A stretch of DNA of 64,000 bases from Novosphingobium sp. (GTDB lineage Bacteria; Pseudomonadota; Alphaproteobacteria; Sphingomonadales; Sphingomonadaceae). This document shows positions 46,338-55,966 of this stretch, in pieces (the stretch's first letter is position 1; each line of letters starts with the position of its first letter). The notes beneath the pieces are model-generated. The model worked only from the letters and a program-made list of their open reading frames with translations. It did no database searches and was not told where the DNA came from. Position numbers and translations under genes: made by a program. The stretch is from NCBI RefSeq assembly GCF_030699305.1, contig NZ_JAUYNB010000008.1, positions 124,001 through 188,000 of the forward strand, written 5' to 3'.

Positions 46338-48236
46338 TCAGGCCGCGATCCCCAGTCGCGACAGGGATCGGTCCAGCATGACCAGTTGCCACAGCAGCCG
46401 CGAATGGTCAGACCGGCCGGCAATATGCGCCTCGGCCAGTGCTGACAGCCGCCGTGTATCGAACCAGCCCGTCCGCGCCAGAGCCGCGCTGGAGCCGATG
46501 CCTCGGGCGGTTTCGGCCAGCGGCCCCCGAAACCATTGCGCAATCGGGGTGACGAAGCCCTGCTTCTGGCGATAGAGGATATCGTCAGGCAGATAGCGCT
46601 GCATCGTCTTCTTGAGCAGCCACTTGCCCTGCCCCCGCTTCAGTCGCAGGCTTTCGGGCAGGCTCGCGGCGAATTCTACCAGCCGGTGATCGAGCAGCGG
46701 CTCGCGCGCCTCCAGACTGACCGCCATGCTCGTCCGGTCGACCTTGGTCAGGATATCGCCGGGCAGCCAGAACTTGATGTCGGCATACTGCGCGCGGTCC
46801 AGCCCGGACCGGGCGGGTGCGGCGCGCATCAGGTCCTCGAACGGCTGTTCGGCCCGGTAATCGCCGCGCAGCCGCAGAAATTCAGGCGTATAGAGGCTGT
46901 CACGCAGTTCCGGCGGCAACACGCTGAGCGCGCGGGCATAACCGGCCTCGCTGCTGGCGGCGAGCGCGAGCAGCGTGGTCTTGGCGCGCAAGGGGCGCGG
47001 CGCCCAGTCGGCCTTGGGATAGATCGCCCCCAGCGCGCCGAACACCGGCCCGCGCAGGGCCTGCGGCAGGACCGAGCGCAACCGGTCCTCACCGTGCTGG
47101 AAGGCGTGGCGGCGGTAACCGGCGAACGCCTCGTCCGCTCCGTCGCCCGAAAGCGCCACGGTCACGGATTCGCGGGCCAGCTGGCACACCCGCCAGGTCG
47201 GCAGCGCCGAGGCATCGGCAAACGGTTCATCGAACATCGCCGCAAGGGTATCGACATGGTCGAAATCGTCGGGCGAAACGGTGCGGGCGCGGTGATCGGT
47301 GGCAAAGCGCCGCGCCACTTGCGCGGCGTAGTTGCTTTCATCCAGCGCGGCAACATCGAACCCGATTGAACAGGTCTTGACCGGATCGCCGCTGATTTCC
47401 GCCATCAGCGCAACCACGCTGGAACTGTCCACCCCGCCCGACAGGAACGCGCCCAGCGGGACGTCCGACACCATCCGCGATGACACCGCCTGCCGCAGCA
47501 GATGGAGCAATTCCGCTTCCAGATCAGCGGTCCGTCCGGTCCGGCGCGCCGCAAACGAGACGTCCCACCACTGGCTTGGTGCGGGCAGCGGCGCGCCGTG
47601 GCGCAGCAGCAGCGAATGCCCGGCAGGCAGCTTGTGAACGCCTTGCAGGATCGAGCGGTGATCGGGGACGTAACCCCACGTCAGGTAATCCTCCACCGCC
47701 AGCGGATCGACTTCGCGGCGCAGCAGCGGGTGTGCGGTCAGCCCTTTGAGTTCGGACGCAAACGCCACGCTGCCATCGCTGAGCGGGGCATAGAACAGCG
47801 GCTTCACGCCCATCCGGTCGCGCGCCAGGACCAGCGTGTGCTGATCGAGGTCATAGATCGCGAAGGCGAACATCCCGTGCAGGCGCGGCAGGCAATCCGG
47901 CCCCCAGCGCTGCCAGGCGGCCAGAATCACTTCGCTGTCACCATCGGTGTGGAACGTCGCGCCCGCGCCGCGCAGTTCCTCGCGCAGTTCGCGGAAATTG
48001 TAGATCTCGCCGTTGAACACCAGCATCGCGCGGCCATCGGTCGCGGCCATCGGCTGCGGTGATCCGGCGACGTCGATGATCGACAGGCGCAAGTGGCCCA
48101 GCCCCACGCCCGGCGCGGTCCAGGTGCCCTGCCCGTCCGGCCCACGATGGGCCATGGCCGCGCACATCCGCTCAAGCCGCGCAGGATCGACCGGCTTGGG
48201 CGTGGTCAGGTGAAAGATTCCGGCAATTCCGCACAT
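46338..48236 (-). CDS. XrtA-system amidotransferase (asparagine synthase-like)
   Basis: 632 aa. N-terminal glutamine amidotransferase with catalytic Cys2 (MCGIAGIF) and the AMAHRGPDGQG and FNGEIYNFREL motifs; C-terminal ATP-dependent synthetase domain with FLSGGVDSSSVVAL. This is the amidotransferase always found in exosortase-A polysaccharide loci (from memory, TIGR03108). It may amidate a uronic acid or sugar nucleotide rather than make asparagine. It is the last gene of the main minus-strand XrtA operon, 12 bases after xrtA. Confidence 0.9.
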   Translation of the reverse strand: MCGIAGIFHLTTPKPVDPARLERMCAAMAHRGPDGQGTWTAPGVGLGHLRLSIIDVAGSPQPMAATDGRAMLVFNGEIYNFRELREELRGAGATFHTDGDSEVILAAWQRWGPDCLPRLHGMFAFAIYDLDQHTLVLARDRMGVKPLFYAPLSDGSVAFASELKGLTAHPLLRREVDPLAVEDYLTWGYVPDHRSILQGVHKLPAGHSLLLRHGAPLPAPSQWWDVSFAARRTGRTADLEAELLHLLRQAVSSRMVSDVPLGAFLSGGVDSSSVVALMAEISGDPVKTCSIGFDVAALDESNYAAQVARRFATDHRARTVSPDDFDHVDTLAAMFDEPFADASALPTWRVCQLARESVTVALSGDGADEAFAGYRRHAFQHGEDRLRSVLPQALRGPVFGALGAIYPKADWAPRPLRAKTTLLALAASSEAGYARALSVLPPELRDSLYTPEFLRLRGDYRAEQPFEDLMRAAPARSGLDRAQYADIKFWLPGDILTKVDRTSMAVSLEAREPLLDHRLVEFAASLPESLRLKRGQGKWLLKKTMQRYLPDDILYRQKQGFVTPIAQWFRGPLAETARGIGSSAALARTGWFDTRRLSALAEAHIAGRSDHSRLLWQLVMLDRSLSRLGIAA

Positions 48237-48248
48237 GGCTGCAGGCGC

Positions 48249-49811
48249 TTAACGAAGCTGGGCGATGCGGTCCATCCATTCCCCCGGATCACCGGTGGAC
48301 TGGCGGAACGAGGCCAGGGTGGCGGCGGCATCCTGATCGCCCGTCTGTTCGGCCGACACGATCAGCTGCATGGTCGGGGCGGCGCGCAGGCGCAGCCGGT
48401 CGGTGATATTCGCCAGCTTGAGCCGCGCGTTGCTGCCCGCCAGCAGATCGCCGGTGCGGTAATAGGTATGGGCCAGCCGGTTGACGTCCGTGCCCGCGCG
48501 CAGCCAATCGGTTTTTGCTCCGGCGGCGGGCGCTCCGGCGCTGTGCCAGACCCAGTCGCTGTCCGGCCGCAACGCCCCTTCACCGAACGCGCCGGCCTCC
48601 TTGCCGTCGGTCTGGTTGCCATAGAGCGCCAGGAACACGTCGACCGTGCGCCCGGTGCCATCGCGGTAACGCCCCAGCAGGCGGTGATCGGCACCGGCGG
48701 CGCGCGGTTCCCACCAGACGGAGGGCGCATAATCCACCCGCGTCCAGCCCGGCACCGGCGGCAGTTCGATTGCGGCGGGCAGCGGCGCGGCAATCGCCTC
48801 TGCTGCGCGCGCCCAGCCTTGGCCGCCCAGCGCCAGCCCCAGCACCGCAGCCAGCGCCAGCAACGGGGCAGAGCGCCGCGCGGCCAGCCGGCTGACCAGC
48901 GGATGGGCGGCAATCGCGGCGGCGTCGATCATCGGGTCGTCGATCGCGCGGTCGAAGTATTTCCAGCTGAGGCCCAGCACGGCCGCAATCACCACCGCGA
49001 AGAATACCCAGCCATAGATGATGTGATCGATCCCGGCGGCTTTCTCCACGCCCACGTATTGCGCGGCATAGATCGTCCCCCAGGCGCGGACCCCGTTGGC
49101 CAGGATCGGCGCGGCGATGCACAGCGCCATGAAGGCGGCGCGGCGGCGCCAGCTGCGGAAGCAGACGTTGCCGACCAGCACCCCGAGCGCGACCATCGCG
49201 ATCAGGAACTTCACCCCCGAACAGGCCTCGGCGACGATGAACAGTCCGGCGGGGGTATCGATGAACACCCCTTCGATCCGGGCCGGGATGCCCGACAGCT
49301 GGACCAGCGCGATCGTGATGTCCGCCGTGATCATCTGGAGCGGCGGCACCAGTTCATCCCCGAACGGCACCAGAAACAGGCTATACCCCAGCGGAAAGGC
49401 CAGACCGGCACCGACCCGCGGCCCCAGCAGGACCAGCGCCGCCGCGGGTAACAACGCCACTGCCCCGGCCTGACGAAACAGGTTGAAACCGGCAAACGCC
49501 CCCGCCACCCAGACCAGCAGCGCCGCTCCGACCAGCACCAGCGCAGGCGACCAGGCCTGCGGCTCCAGCTTGCGCAATTCCGGCCAGCGCAGCCACACCA
49601 GCCAGCCCAGAATTGCCGGGATCAGCAGGATGTGATTGTAGGTGGAACTGTTCCACCACTGATCCACCATCGCCGCCCAATCCGCCGCGAACAGCGCGAT
49701 CAGCAAAACCCAGGCCAGCGCCAGCCAGCCAAGCGGCTTGCGCCACGCCGGAGCGATGGAGAGGCCAGGCCAGCGGGGGGGTGCGGCGGCGGCGGTCAGG
49801 TCAGGCGGCAT
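48249..49811 (-). CDS. xrtA: Exosortase A with fused EpsI domain
   Basis: Membrane transpeptidase that sorts PEP-CTERM proteins. 520 aa: an N-terminal eight-helix exosortase with the catalytic triad Cys197 (VAEACSGVKF), Arg242 (ANGVRAWGTI) and His263 (GIDHIIYGWVFF), then an EpsI/DUF3485 domain of about 200 residues (WTRVDYAPSVWWEP onward). ATG 49811 overlaps the glycosyltransferase gene by 11 bases and has GGTGGGG 9 bases upstream; a GTG at 49826 is less likely. Its presence predicts PEP-CTERM substrates elsewhere in the genome; none is seen here. Confidence 0.93.
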   Translation of the reverse strand: MPPDLTAAAAPPRWPGLSIAPAWRKPLGWLALAWVLLIALFAADWAAMVDQWWNSSTYNHILLIPAILGWLVWLRWPELRKLEPQAWSPALVLVGAALLVWVAGAFAGFNLFRQAGAVALLPAAALVLLGPRVGAGLAFPLGYSLFLVPFGDELVPPLQMITADITIALVQLSGIPARIEGVFIDTPAGLFIVAEACSGVKFLIAMVALGVLVGNVCFRSWRRRAAFMALCIAAPILANGVRAWGTIYAAQYVGVEKAAGIDHIIYGWVFFAVVIAAVLGLSWKYFDRAIDDPMIDAAAIAAHPLVSRLAARRSAPLLALAAVLGLALGGQGWARAAEAIAAPLPAAIELPPVPGWTRVDYAPSVWWEPRAAGADHRLLGRYRDGTGRTVDVFLALYGNQTDGKEAGAFGEGALRPDSDWVWHSAGAPAAGAKTDWLRAGTDVNRLAHTYYRTGDLLAGSNARLKLANITDRLRLRAAPTMQLIVSAEQTGDQDAAATLASFRQSTGDPGEWMDRIAQLR

Positions 49812-51042
49812 GGCGGGCGGCCCCACCCGGATAGCCGACCAGATCGGCCAGCGGAGCGAGCGTGGCCTGCCAGCTCAACTGCTCGACCACGAACCGGCGC
49901 GCTTCCAGCCCCAGCGTCCAGCCCTGCCGGGGGTGCGACAGCAGGGCCGACACGCGGTCGGCCAGATCGGCATCGCTGTCTGCCACAGCATAGTGCAGCC
50001 CGTCGGTTCCGCCGATTCCGGTTGCGGCAGCGCTGGTCAGCACGACCGGCAAGTTCATTGCCATCGCTTCCAGCACCTTGTTCTGCACCCCGCGCGCGAT
50101 TTCCAGCGGCACGAGCGCGAGGTCCGCTGCGCTGAGCCAGGTGCGCATGTCATCCACCCCGCCCCAGACGTGGATACCGTCGCGGCCATCGCGGCTGACC
50201 AGTTCCTCGGCCGGGTTGCGGCCCACCACGTGGAAGGTTGCCTTGGGCAGCAGTTCGCGGACGCACGGCAGCAAGCGGTCCATCACCCGCAGTGCGGCGG
50301 TGATGTTGGGGGCATAGTCCATCTGCCCGCTGAAGATCAGGCGCGGCCCCTCGCAATCGAGCACCCGCGCTTCCGGACGGACGACGGCGGGATCGAAATA
50401 GCGGCTGTCGATGCCGTTGCGCAGCACCTGGATGTCGCAGCTCACCGCATCTTCGGGCGAGAGCCGCGCGCGGAACAGCGCGGCTTCTTCCGGCGAGATC
50501 AGCAGGCTTTGCGTCGCGCGCCGGGCCATGCGGGCCTCTTCCACGCGGAGCAACCGCGCCTCGCGCGCGTTGATCCAGCGGCGCGGGCCGGTGTCGCTGT
50601 CGGCATAGGCTTCGAACTTCGCGGAATCGACGTCCACGAAATCCATGATCACCCGGCCCTTGAAGTCTTCGGGGACATACTGGCCCATCTGCCCGGAAAA
50701 GACGTAGATCGTCCCGATCCGGTGGTTCTCCAGAACGTCCTCGACATAGCGGGCGATTTCCGTGCTGTGGAACGCGGGCAGGCTGACCGGCGCGCCTTGC
50801 AGCAGCGATTGCAGCCCGGCGACGATCAGCGGCTTGACCCGCCGCACCAGCCGGTAACTGCGGGCCATTGCCGCCAGTTCCACTTCCTCGGCCATGTCGC
50901 GCTCATCGTCGGCGAACGTCGCGATATGGATCGGGGCCAGCCCCGCCAGTCGCCGCAGGATGTGGTGCGAACGGATCTTGTCGCCCCGGTCCGGCGGGAA
51001 CGGCATTCGGTGTGACAGGAACAGGATTTCGTTGTTGTTCAT
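49801..51042 (-). CDS. Glycosyltransferase of the XrtA locus (PEP-CTERM/Stp1 type)
   Basis: 413-aa GT4-like sugar transferase. The N-terminal LFLSHRMPFPPDRGDKIRSH is typical of the exosortase-linked Stp1 family (TIGR03087, from memory). The donor-binding domain carries LIFSGQMDYAPN and VVGRNPAEELV, and the C-terminal ARGVQNKVLEAMAMNLPVV holds the nucleotide-sugar Glu. ATG 51042 overlaps the FemAB gene (ATGA). It adds a sugar to the growing repeat unit on the cytoplasmic side. Confidence 0.88.
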   Translation of the reverse strand: MNNNEILFLSHRMPFPPDRGDKIRSHHILRRLAGLAPIHIATFADDERDMAEEVELAAMARSYRLVRRVKPLIVAGLQSLLQGAPVSLPAFHSTEIARYVEDVLENHRIGTIYVFSGQMGQYVPEDFKGRVIMDFVDVDSAKFEAYADSDTGPRRWINAREARLLRVEEARMARRATQSLLISPEEAALFRARLSPEDAVSCDIQVLRNGIDSRYFDPAVVRPEARVLDCEGPRLIFSGQMDYAPNITAALRVMDRLLPCVRELLPKATFHVVGRNPAEELVSRDGRDGIHVWGGVDDMRTWLSAADLALVPLEIARGVQNKVLEAMAMNLPVVLTSAAATGIGGTDGLHYAVADSDADLADRVSALLSHPRQGWTLGLEARRFVVEQLSWQATLAPLADLVGYPGGAARHAA

Positions 51043-52112
51043 GCCAAACCCCTGGCGATATGCGGGCCAATCAGGTTGGCAACGGGCAGCGGCAGGCGCT
51101 TCCACAGGGCGATCCGCGCCGCATGCTTCGCACTGGTCGGATCGGCATCGCGCGCCTCTGCCCCCGGCGCGGTCCACGCAGCATAGCCCAGTGGCTGGGG
51201 CTCAAACCCCCAGTTCTTCTTGAAATCGAACGCACCGCTGCCGGTCTTGGACCGGCCGAAATCGAACCGGCTGCACCCGCGCCGCCGGGCGTGGAGCATC
51301 AGCTCGTAATACATCCGGTCATTGGCGCGCAGCCGCCGCGCGGCATAAGTGCCGCCGCCCCAATAGGGCATGACCGCGCCTTTGTGGTACAGCGAAAGCA
51401 CGCTGGAAACCGGCGTCGTTCCGTCACTTACCGTCAGAATATCGGCATCTTCGCCAAACGCGTCCAGCACGGCACCAAACAGCGCCTGTGGGAACACGGG
51501 CGTACCAAGGTTGCGCACACTTTCAGCATAGACCGCATAATGCGCGGCGCGCTGGGCCGCATCGGTGCCGACCGTGACGGTCAGATCCCCGGCCAGCCCT
51601 TTGCGCACTTCGGCGCGCTGCTTGCGCGGGATCGCGGTCAGCTGGGCGTCATCATCGGCGGCAAGGTCAGTGACGAACCCGCAGTGCGAATCGTGGCGGA
51701 TTTTCCAGCCATCCCGGCCCGCAGGCAGCATCCCGCCGCGCAGTTCGATCGCGGGGCAGGACCGGCGCAGCGCCAGTTCCTCCACCGCTGCCAACAGCGC
51801 GTCGGCATCGCCCGGATGATCCGCCAGCACACCGCCGTCAACGCCAAACCCGCTGGATACCAGCACCCGCCCGAACAGCGGTGAATGGACTTCCAGCAGC
51901 GGCAGATAGGCAGCGATTGCATCACGCCGTTCCAGCACCAGCGCCAGCGCGCGGTTCCGGGTCGCGCGGGCGACCGCGCGCAGCCAGGCGGGGCGGTGAA
52001 ACGCGGTCCCGCCGGGGTGCTGGGCCACCAGCGCTTCCAGCCGCCGGGCCTCGCCCGGATCGGCCAGATCGATTTCGCGCACCGTCACGGCAGGCTGGAA
52101 CGGGGCGTTCAT
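51039..52112 (-). CDS. XrtA-associated FemAB-like (GNAT-fold) protein
   Basis: 357 aa of the FemAB/GNAT type that transfers an amino acid or acyl group, as found in exosortase-A loci (TIGR03019, from memory). Features are ERRDAIAAYLPLLEVHSPLF, the polypeptide stretch TAIPRKQRAEVRKGL, and the diagnostic RRRGCSRFDFGRSKTGSGAF with FKKNWGFEPQPL. It overlaps both neighbours by 4 bases. The acceptor is probably the polysaccharide or its lipid precursor; the donor is unknown. Confidence 0.85.
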   Translation of the reverse strand: MNAPFQPAVTVREIDLADPGEARRLEALVAQHPGGTAFHRPAWLRAVARATRNRALALVLERRDAIAAYLPLLEVHSPLFGRVLVSSGFGVDGGVLADHPGDADALLAAVEELALRRSCPAIELRGGMLPAGRDGWKIRHDSHCGFVTDLAADDDAQLTAIPRKQRAEVRKGLAGDLTVTVGTDAAQRAAHYAVYAESVRNLGTPVFPQALFGAVLDAFGEDADILTVSDGTTPVSSVLSLYHKGAVMPYWGGGTYAARRLRANDRMYYELMLHARRRGCSRFDFGRSKTGSGAFDFKKNWGFEPQPLGYAAWTAPGAEARDADPTSAKHAARIALWKRLPLPVANLIGPHIARGLA

Positions 52113-53002
52113 GCCGCCAGTTCCGTGGCCAGCCGCGCCTCACGCAGCGCCAGCACGTCCATCCGCCCCCACGCGAATTCACGCACCAGCTGCTCCAGCT
52201 TTTCCGCCATCACATCAAGGTTGGTATAATGCCGCAGTTTCGAGCGCAGCGGCGCCCCGGGAACGCGCGGCTGGGCGGGGTCGATTTCCCACGGGTGGAA
52301 ATAGAACACCGCCGGGCGCTGATCCTGCGTGTTGACCTGCCGGATCGCCCAGCGCGAAAAAGCATAGGGCAGCACGCGAAAGAACCCGCCCCCGCCCGCC
52401 GCCAGCCGCTTGCCCGCGAACTGCGCGGTGGTCACCGGGATTTCGATCAGGTCGGCCCATGGCAGGGGCCGGAACGCAAAGCGCGGCGCATCGCGCCAGC
52501 CATAGTGGTCATGCGTGATCGGCGCGACGCTGGAGCTGTAGGCATAGCCCTGCTCCGCCAGCACCGAATAGGCCCAGGGCGTGCGCGCATCGATCGAAAA
52601 GCTGGGCGCGCGATAACCGGTAACACGGGTGCCGGAGGCATCCTCCAGCACTTTGCGGGCGCGTTCGATGTCCGCCGCAAAGCTGGCCTTGTCCATCGTG
52701 AATACGCGGGCATGGTCCCAGCCGTGACTGGCCAGTTCATGCCCTTCGGCAACGATCCGGCGCAGCAGCGCGGGATGGCGCTGCGCCACCCAGCCGAGCG
52801 TGAAGAACGTGGCCTTCACCCCGGCATCGGCGAACATCAGCAGGATCGCATCGCAGTTGCGCTCCACCCGGTCGGACAGCGATTCCCAGCTGTCCCGGTC
52901 GATCACGCCTTCAAACGCGCCGACCTGGAACCAGTCCTCGACATCGACCGACAGGCCGTTGACAATCTGGCTTTTGACCACTTTGCTGGGGGGATGCGTC
53001 AT
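52109..53002 (-). CDS. XrtA-locus polysaccharide deacetylase
   Basis: NodB-type deacetylase of 297 aa. Metal/catalytic residues are Asp20/Asp23 (GLSVDVEDWFQ), His93 and His97 (LASHGWDHAR). Further motifs are TGYRAPSFSID and PAVFYFHPWEID. This layout with VDVEDWFQV at the start is that of the PEP-CTERM locus deacetylase (TIGR03006, from memory). No signal peptide is seen, so action may be on cytoplasmic or inner-leaflet intermediates. It lies 23 bases after the ATPase gene. Confidence 0.9.
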   Translation of the reverse strand: MTHPPSKVVKSQIVNGLSVDVEDWFQVGAFEGVIDRDSWESLSDRVERNCDAILLMFADAGVKATFFTLGWVAQRHPALLRRIVAEGHELASHGWDHARVFTMDKASFAADIERARKVLEDASGTRVTGYRAPSFSIDARTPWAYSVLAEQGYAYSSSVAPITHDHYGWRDAPRFAFRPLPWADLIEIPVTTAQFAGKRLAAGGGGFFRVLPYAFSRWAIRQVNTQDQRPAVFYFHPWEIDPAQPRVPGAPLRSKLRHYTNLDVMAEKLEQLVREFAWGRMDVLALREARLATELAA

Positions 53003-53025
53003 GACGCGACCAATTGACTCCCGGT

Positions 53026-54216
53026 TCAGGCTGCTACGCGCGCGGCGTCATCGGCTTCGATCCACTCGATCAGCATGGTCAGGGTGTGGCGGATGGTCCG
53101 CTCCTGTTCCTGCGTCCTGGCCTCCAGCGCGGCGAACTTGGCTTCCATCGCCGCTATCGCACCGCTCTGATCGGGCGCGGCAGAGGAATCGCGATCATTG
53201 GCGAGTTCGATCACGGCCTGTTGCAGTTCGGCAATCTGGGCATCGCGCTCGGCCAGCAGGCCCAGCAACTGTTCCATCGCCACGGCATCGACCGGCGCTG
53301 GCGCAGGCGCGGCCAGGGCGGCAGCGGCGACGGGCTGCGGCATGACCGGGGCCGGGGCGGCAGCGGCCTGCGCTTTGCGCTCGATCCGCTTCAGTTGCAG
53401 CGTTCCGTCCAGTTCCAGCTCTTCCAGCACGCCGCTCAGCATCGCGCCGTCGATCCGGCTGCGCTGTTCGACCGCACCCAGCATCATCAGCCGGTTGCAG
53501 ATCTGGTTGATCCGGCGCGGCACGCCGCCCGATGCTTCATAGAGTTCGGTAAACACGCGCTGATCGAACTGCGGATTGCCGGTCCAGCCGACGCACTTCA
53601 GGCGGTGTTCGATATAGGGCTGCACTTCGCCCAGTTCCATCGCCTCAAGGTGATGGGCAGCGATCACGCGCTGGCGCAGCTGTTCCAGCCGCGGGTGATC
53701 CTGGATCATGTCGCGAAACTCCGGCTGGCCCAGCAGCAGCGTTTGCAGCAGCGGGTGCGCGCCCAGCTGGAAGTTCGACAGCATCCGCAGTTCTTCCAGC
53801 GCGTCGAATTCCAGATTCTGGCTTTCGTCCACCACCAGCAGGCAGCGGCGGCCTGCACGGGCTTCATCGTGCAGGAACGCTTCGATCGCGCCAAGCGCGC
53901 TGGCCTTGTCATGCCCGTCGACGATCAGGCCGAACGCCTGCGCGACGACATGGACCAGTTCTTCGGCATCGAGCTTGCTCGTCACGATCTGCGCGGCGGT
54001 CAGGCGGGCGGGGTCGATGGTCGCCATCAGGTGCGCGACCAGCGTGGATTTGCCCGCGCCGACTTCACCGGTGATGACCACAAAGCCTTCGCCCTGGGCC
54101 AGGCCATAGGACAGATAGGACAGCGCCTTGCGGTGCGTCAGGCTTTCGAAATAGAACGTCGGGTCCGGCGTAAGCTGGAACGGGCGTCCGGTCAGGCCAT
54201 AGAAATCATTGAACAT
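53026..54216 (-). CDS. XrtA-associated AAA ATPase (ExeA-like)
   Basis: 396 aa. Walker A GEVGAGKST (about 50-58), Walker B LLVVDESQNLEFD, sensor region LLLGQPEFRDMI and ASGGVPRRINQICNR, as in ExeA-type ATPases of exosortase loci (TIGR03015, from memory). After about residue 280 there is an Ala/Pro-rich linker and a C-terminal coiled coil (EQLLGLLAERDAQIAELQQA). The protein may energise assembly or secretion across the envelope. It lies 38 bases downstream of the beta-barrel gene. Confidence 0.9.
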   Translation of the reverse strand: MFNDFYGLTGRPFQLTPDPTFYFESLTHRKALSYLSYGLAQGEGFVVITGEVGAGKSTLVAHLMATIDPARLTAAQIVTSKLDAEELVHVVAQAFGLIVDGHDKASALGAIEAFLHDEARAGRRCLLVVDESQNLEFDALEELRMLSNFQLGAHPLLQTLLLGQPEFRDMIQDHPRLEQLRQRVIAAHHLEAMELGEVQPYIEHRLKCVGWTGNPQFDQRVFTELYEASGGVPRRINQICNRLMMLGAVEQRSRIDGAMLSGVLEELELDGTLQLKRIERKAQAAAAPAPVMPQPVAAAALAAPAPAPVDAVAMEQLLGLLAERDAQIAELQQAVIELANDRDSSAAPDQSGAIAAMEAKFAALEARTQEQERTIRHTLTMLIEWIEADDAARVAA

Positions 54217-54254
54217 TTTACGGTGCCTCCGACAGGCTCAAGCAGAAATCAGGT

Positions 54255-55964
54255 TCAGAACGAATACCGCACACCGACCAGCGCCTGGGCCGACCAGATA
54301 TCGACCAGGTTATCGCGGGCCACACCATCGACGCCGACGGCCGCAGTGGCGGTCAGCTTGGTGGTGATGGAACGGTAATAGGCAGCGGTTGCACCCAGCC
54401 CGCGCGTATCGCCGGCCAGCGGATCGCCGGCCTGATACCAGTTGGCATAGGCGTTGGTGGTAAAGCTGGAATTGCGGTCGATCTGTCCGCTCAGGAACGC
54501 GGCGAGCCAGATGTTTTCGTCAATCACCCCGTTTGCGGCGGCCAGCGCCGTGCCGGGTGCGGCAATGAACTTGCGCTGGTCATAACCGGCACCGATCCCA
54601 TAGGACAGCCGCCCTGCATTGATCGCCAGCGATCCGGATACCCCGCGTGAGCGGAACACGGCGGAACGAACCCCGCCCAGCGCACCGTTCAGGCACGTGC
54701 CCTGCCCGGCGGAAACCGCTTCCTCGGCCTGCACGCAGCCGCCGATGTTGCCGCTGAACGGATTGCGCACCGTTTCAAACTGGGTTGGCAGGTTGGCCAG
54801 CGCGTTGTTCAGCTGTCCGCCAAAGCCCGCCACCGTGTCATAGACCGAAATGTTCAGGCTGGTCCGCGCGCTGGGGGCATAGGCAAAGCTGCCGTAGTAA
54901 GTGGTCGAACCATACCGGCGGCCGACGTGTGCTTCCAGCGCGGTGCGGCGGCTGGGCCGCCACATAACGCCCGCATCCCAGGTCAGCCCTTCGGTCTGAT
55001 AGGCCAGCACGCGCGGGGCGGAACTGTCGGTCACGAAGCGGCCATCGCTGCCCACCACCGGATCGCCGGTAATCGGATCACGCACCGCATCGCGGCTGGA
55101 TACTTCAACCTTTTCCCAGCCCACGCCGCCGACCAGCGACAGGTCGTTGCCAATCGGCAGCGTCACGTCGCCGCGCACGTGCAGATCCTCGACCCGCTGG
55201 TCGAGGTTGGAAATATCTTCGCGGTTATAACCCGCGCCCACGCCCACGCCGACCGGCAGGTAATCACCCGGACGGGTGCCTGCGCGGATCGCGGCGCTGT
55301 GGACCACGCTTTCGTCAAACAGGTCGATCGCGGGCTGGCCGGCGGCCACGGGGATCGCATCGGGGGAATCGACCCGCGAATAGCCCAGCCGGTACGATCC
55401 GCTGACCTGCACGTCATCGACCGTGGTGCGCAGCGACGGTCCGGCATAGACCGAATATATCTGCGTCACCGAATCGCCAAAGTTCAGCCCGTTGTTCAGC
55501 GCCGCGCCGTTGTTCTCGATCGTATTGCGCGCGGCCAGTGCCCCGGCCTCGATCGACAGGGTGTTGGGGATGACGGCAGAGGAAAACCGCGCCAGACCGC
55601 TGATCGCATCGCTGTCCTGCGCGTTGTTGCCCCAGCCGAAGCGGCGCTCATAGCGGACCGAGACAGAGCCTTCGTTGTTCCGCCCCCGGATCGCGGCATC
55701 CACCCCGGCGGCGATGATCGAATAGGTCACGACCTCGTTGCCCGGTTGCAGTTCGGCAAACACCACCTGCTGCGCTTCGATATAGGGGGTCAGCTTGACG
55801 CGCGGGGTGCGGGTATTGCCCCCCGGCGCGGATGCATCCCCCGAAGCGTCGGCGCTCTCGCCCGATACATCGCCATAGGCCAGCGACTGCGCATGGCCGG
55901 TCTGCGGCAACAGCGCCAGCACGGCGGCCAGCGCGGTGAACCGCGAAATGAGGGGCGACGACAT
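54255..55964 (-). CDS. XrtA-locus outer-membrane beta-barrel protein
   Basis: 569 aa, TIGR03016-like (from memory). Signal peptide (SRFTALAAVLALLPQTGHAQ) followed by repeated amphipathic strands ending LVGVRYSF with the terminal Phe expected for barrel insertion. It is thought to be the outer-membrane partner of the polysaccharide export machinery. I chose ATG 55964 because GGAGG lies 6 bases upstream; ATG 55970 has the site with no spacing. It has two cysteines in a GGCVQAEEAVSAGQGTC loop that could pair. Confidence 0.85.
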   Translation of the reverse strand: MSSPLISRFTALAAVLALLPQTGHAQSLAYGDVSGESADASGDASAPGGNTRTPRVKLTPYIEAQQVVFAELQPGNEVVTYSIIAAGVDAAIRGRNNEGSVSVRYERRFGWGNNAQDSDAISGLARFSSAVIPNTLSIEAGALAARNTIENNGAALNNGLNFGDSVTQIYSVYAGPSLRTTVDDVQVSGSYRLGYSRVDSPDAIPVAAGQPAIDLFDESVVHSAAIRAGTRPGDYLPVGVGVGAGYNREDISNLDQRVEDLHVRGDVTLPIGNDLSLVGGVGWEKVEVSSRDAVRDPITGDPVVGSDGRFVTDSSAPRVLAYQTEGLTWDAGVMWRPSRRTALEAHVGRRYGSTTYYGSFAYAPSARTSLNISVYDTVAGFGGQLNNALANLPTQFETVRNPFSGNIGGCVQAEEAVSAGQGTCLNGALGGVRSAVFRSRGVSGSLAINAGRLSYGIGAGYDQRKFIAAPGTALAAANGVIDENIWLAAFLSGQIDRNSSFTTNAYANWYQAGDPLAGDTRGLGATAAYYRSITTKLTATAAVGVDGVARDNLVDIWSAQALVGVRYSF

Positions 55965-55966
55965 GG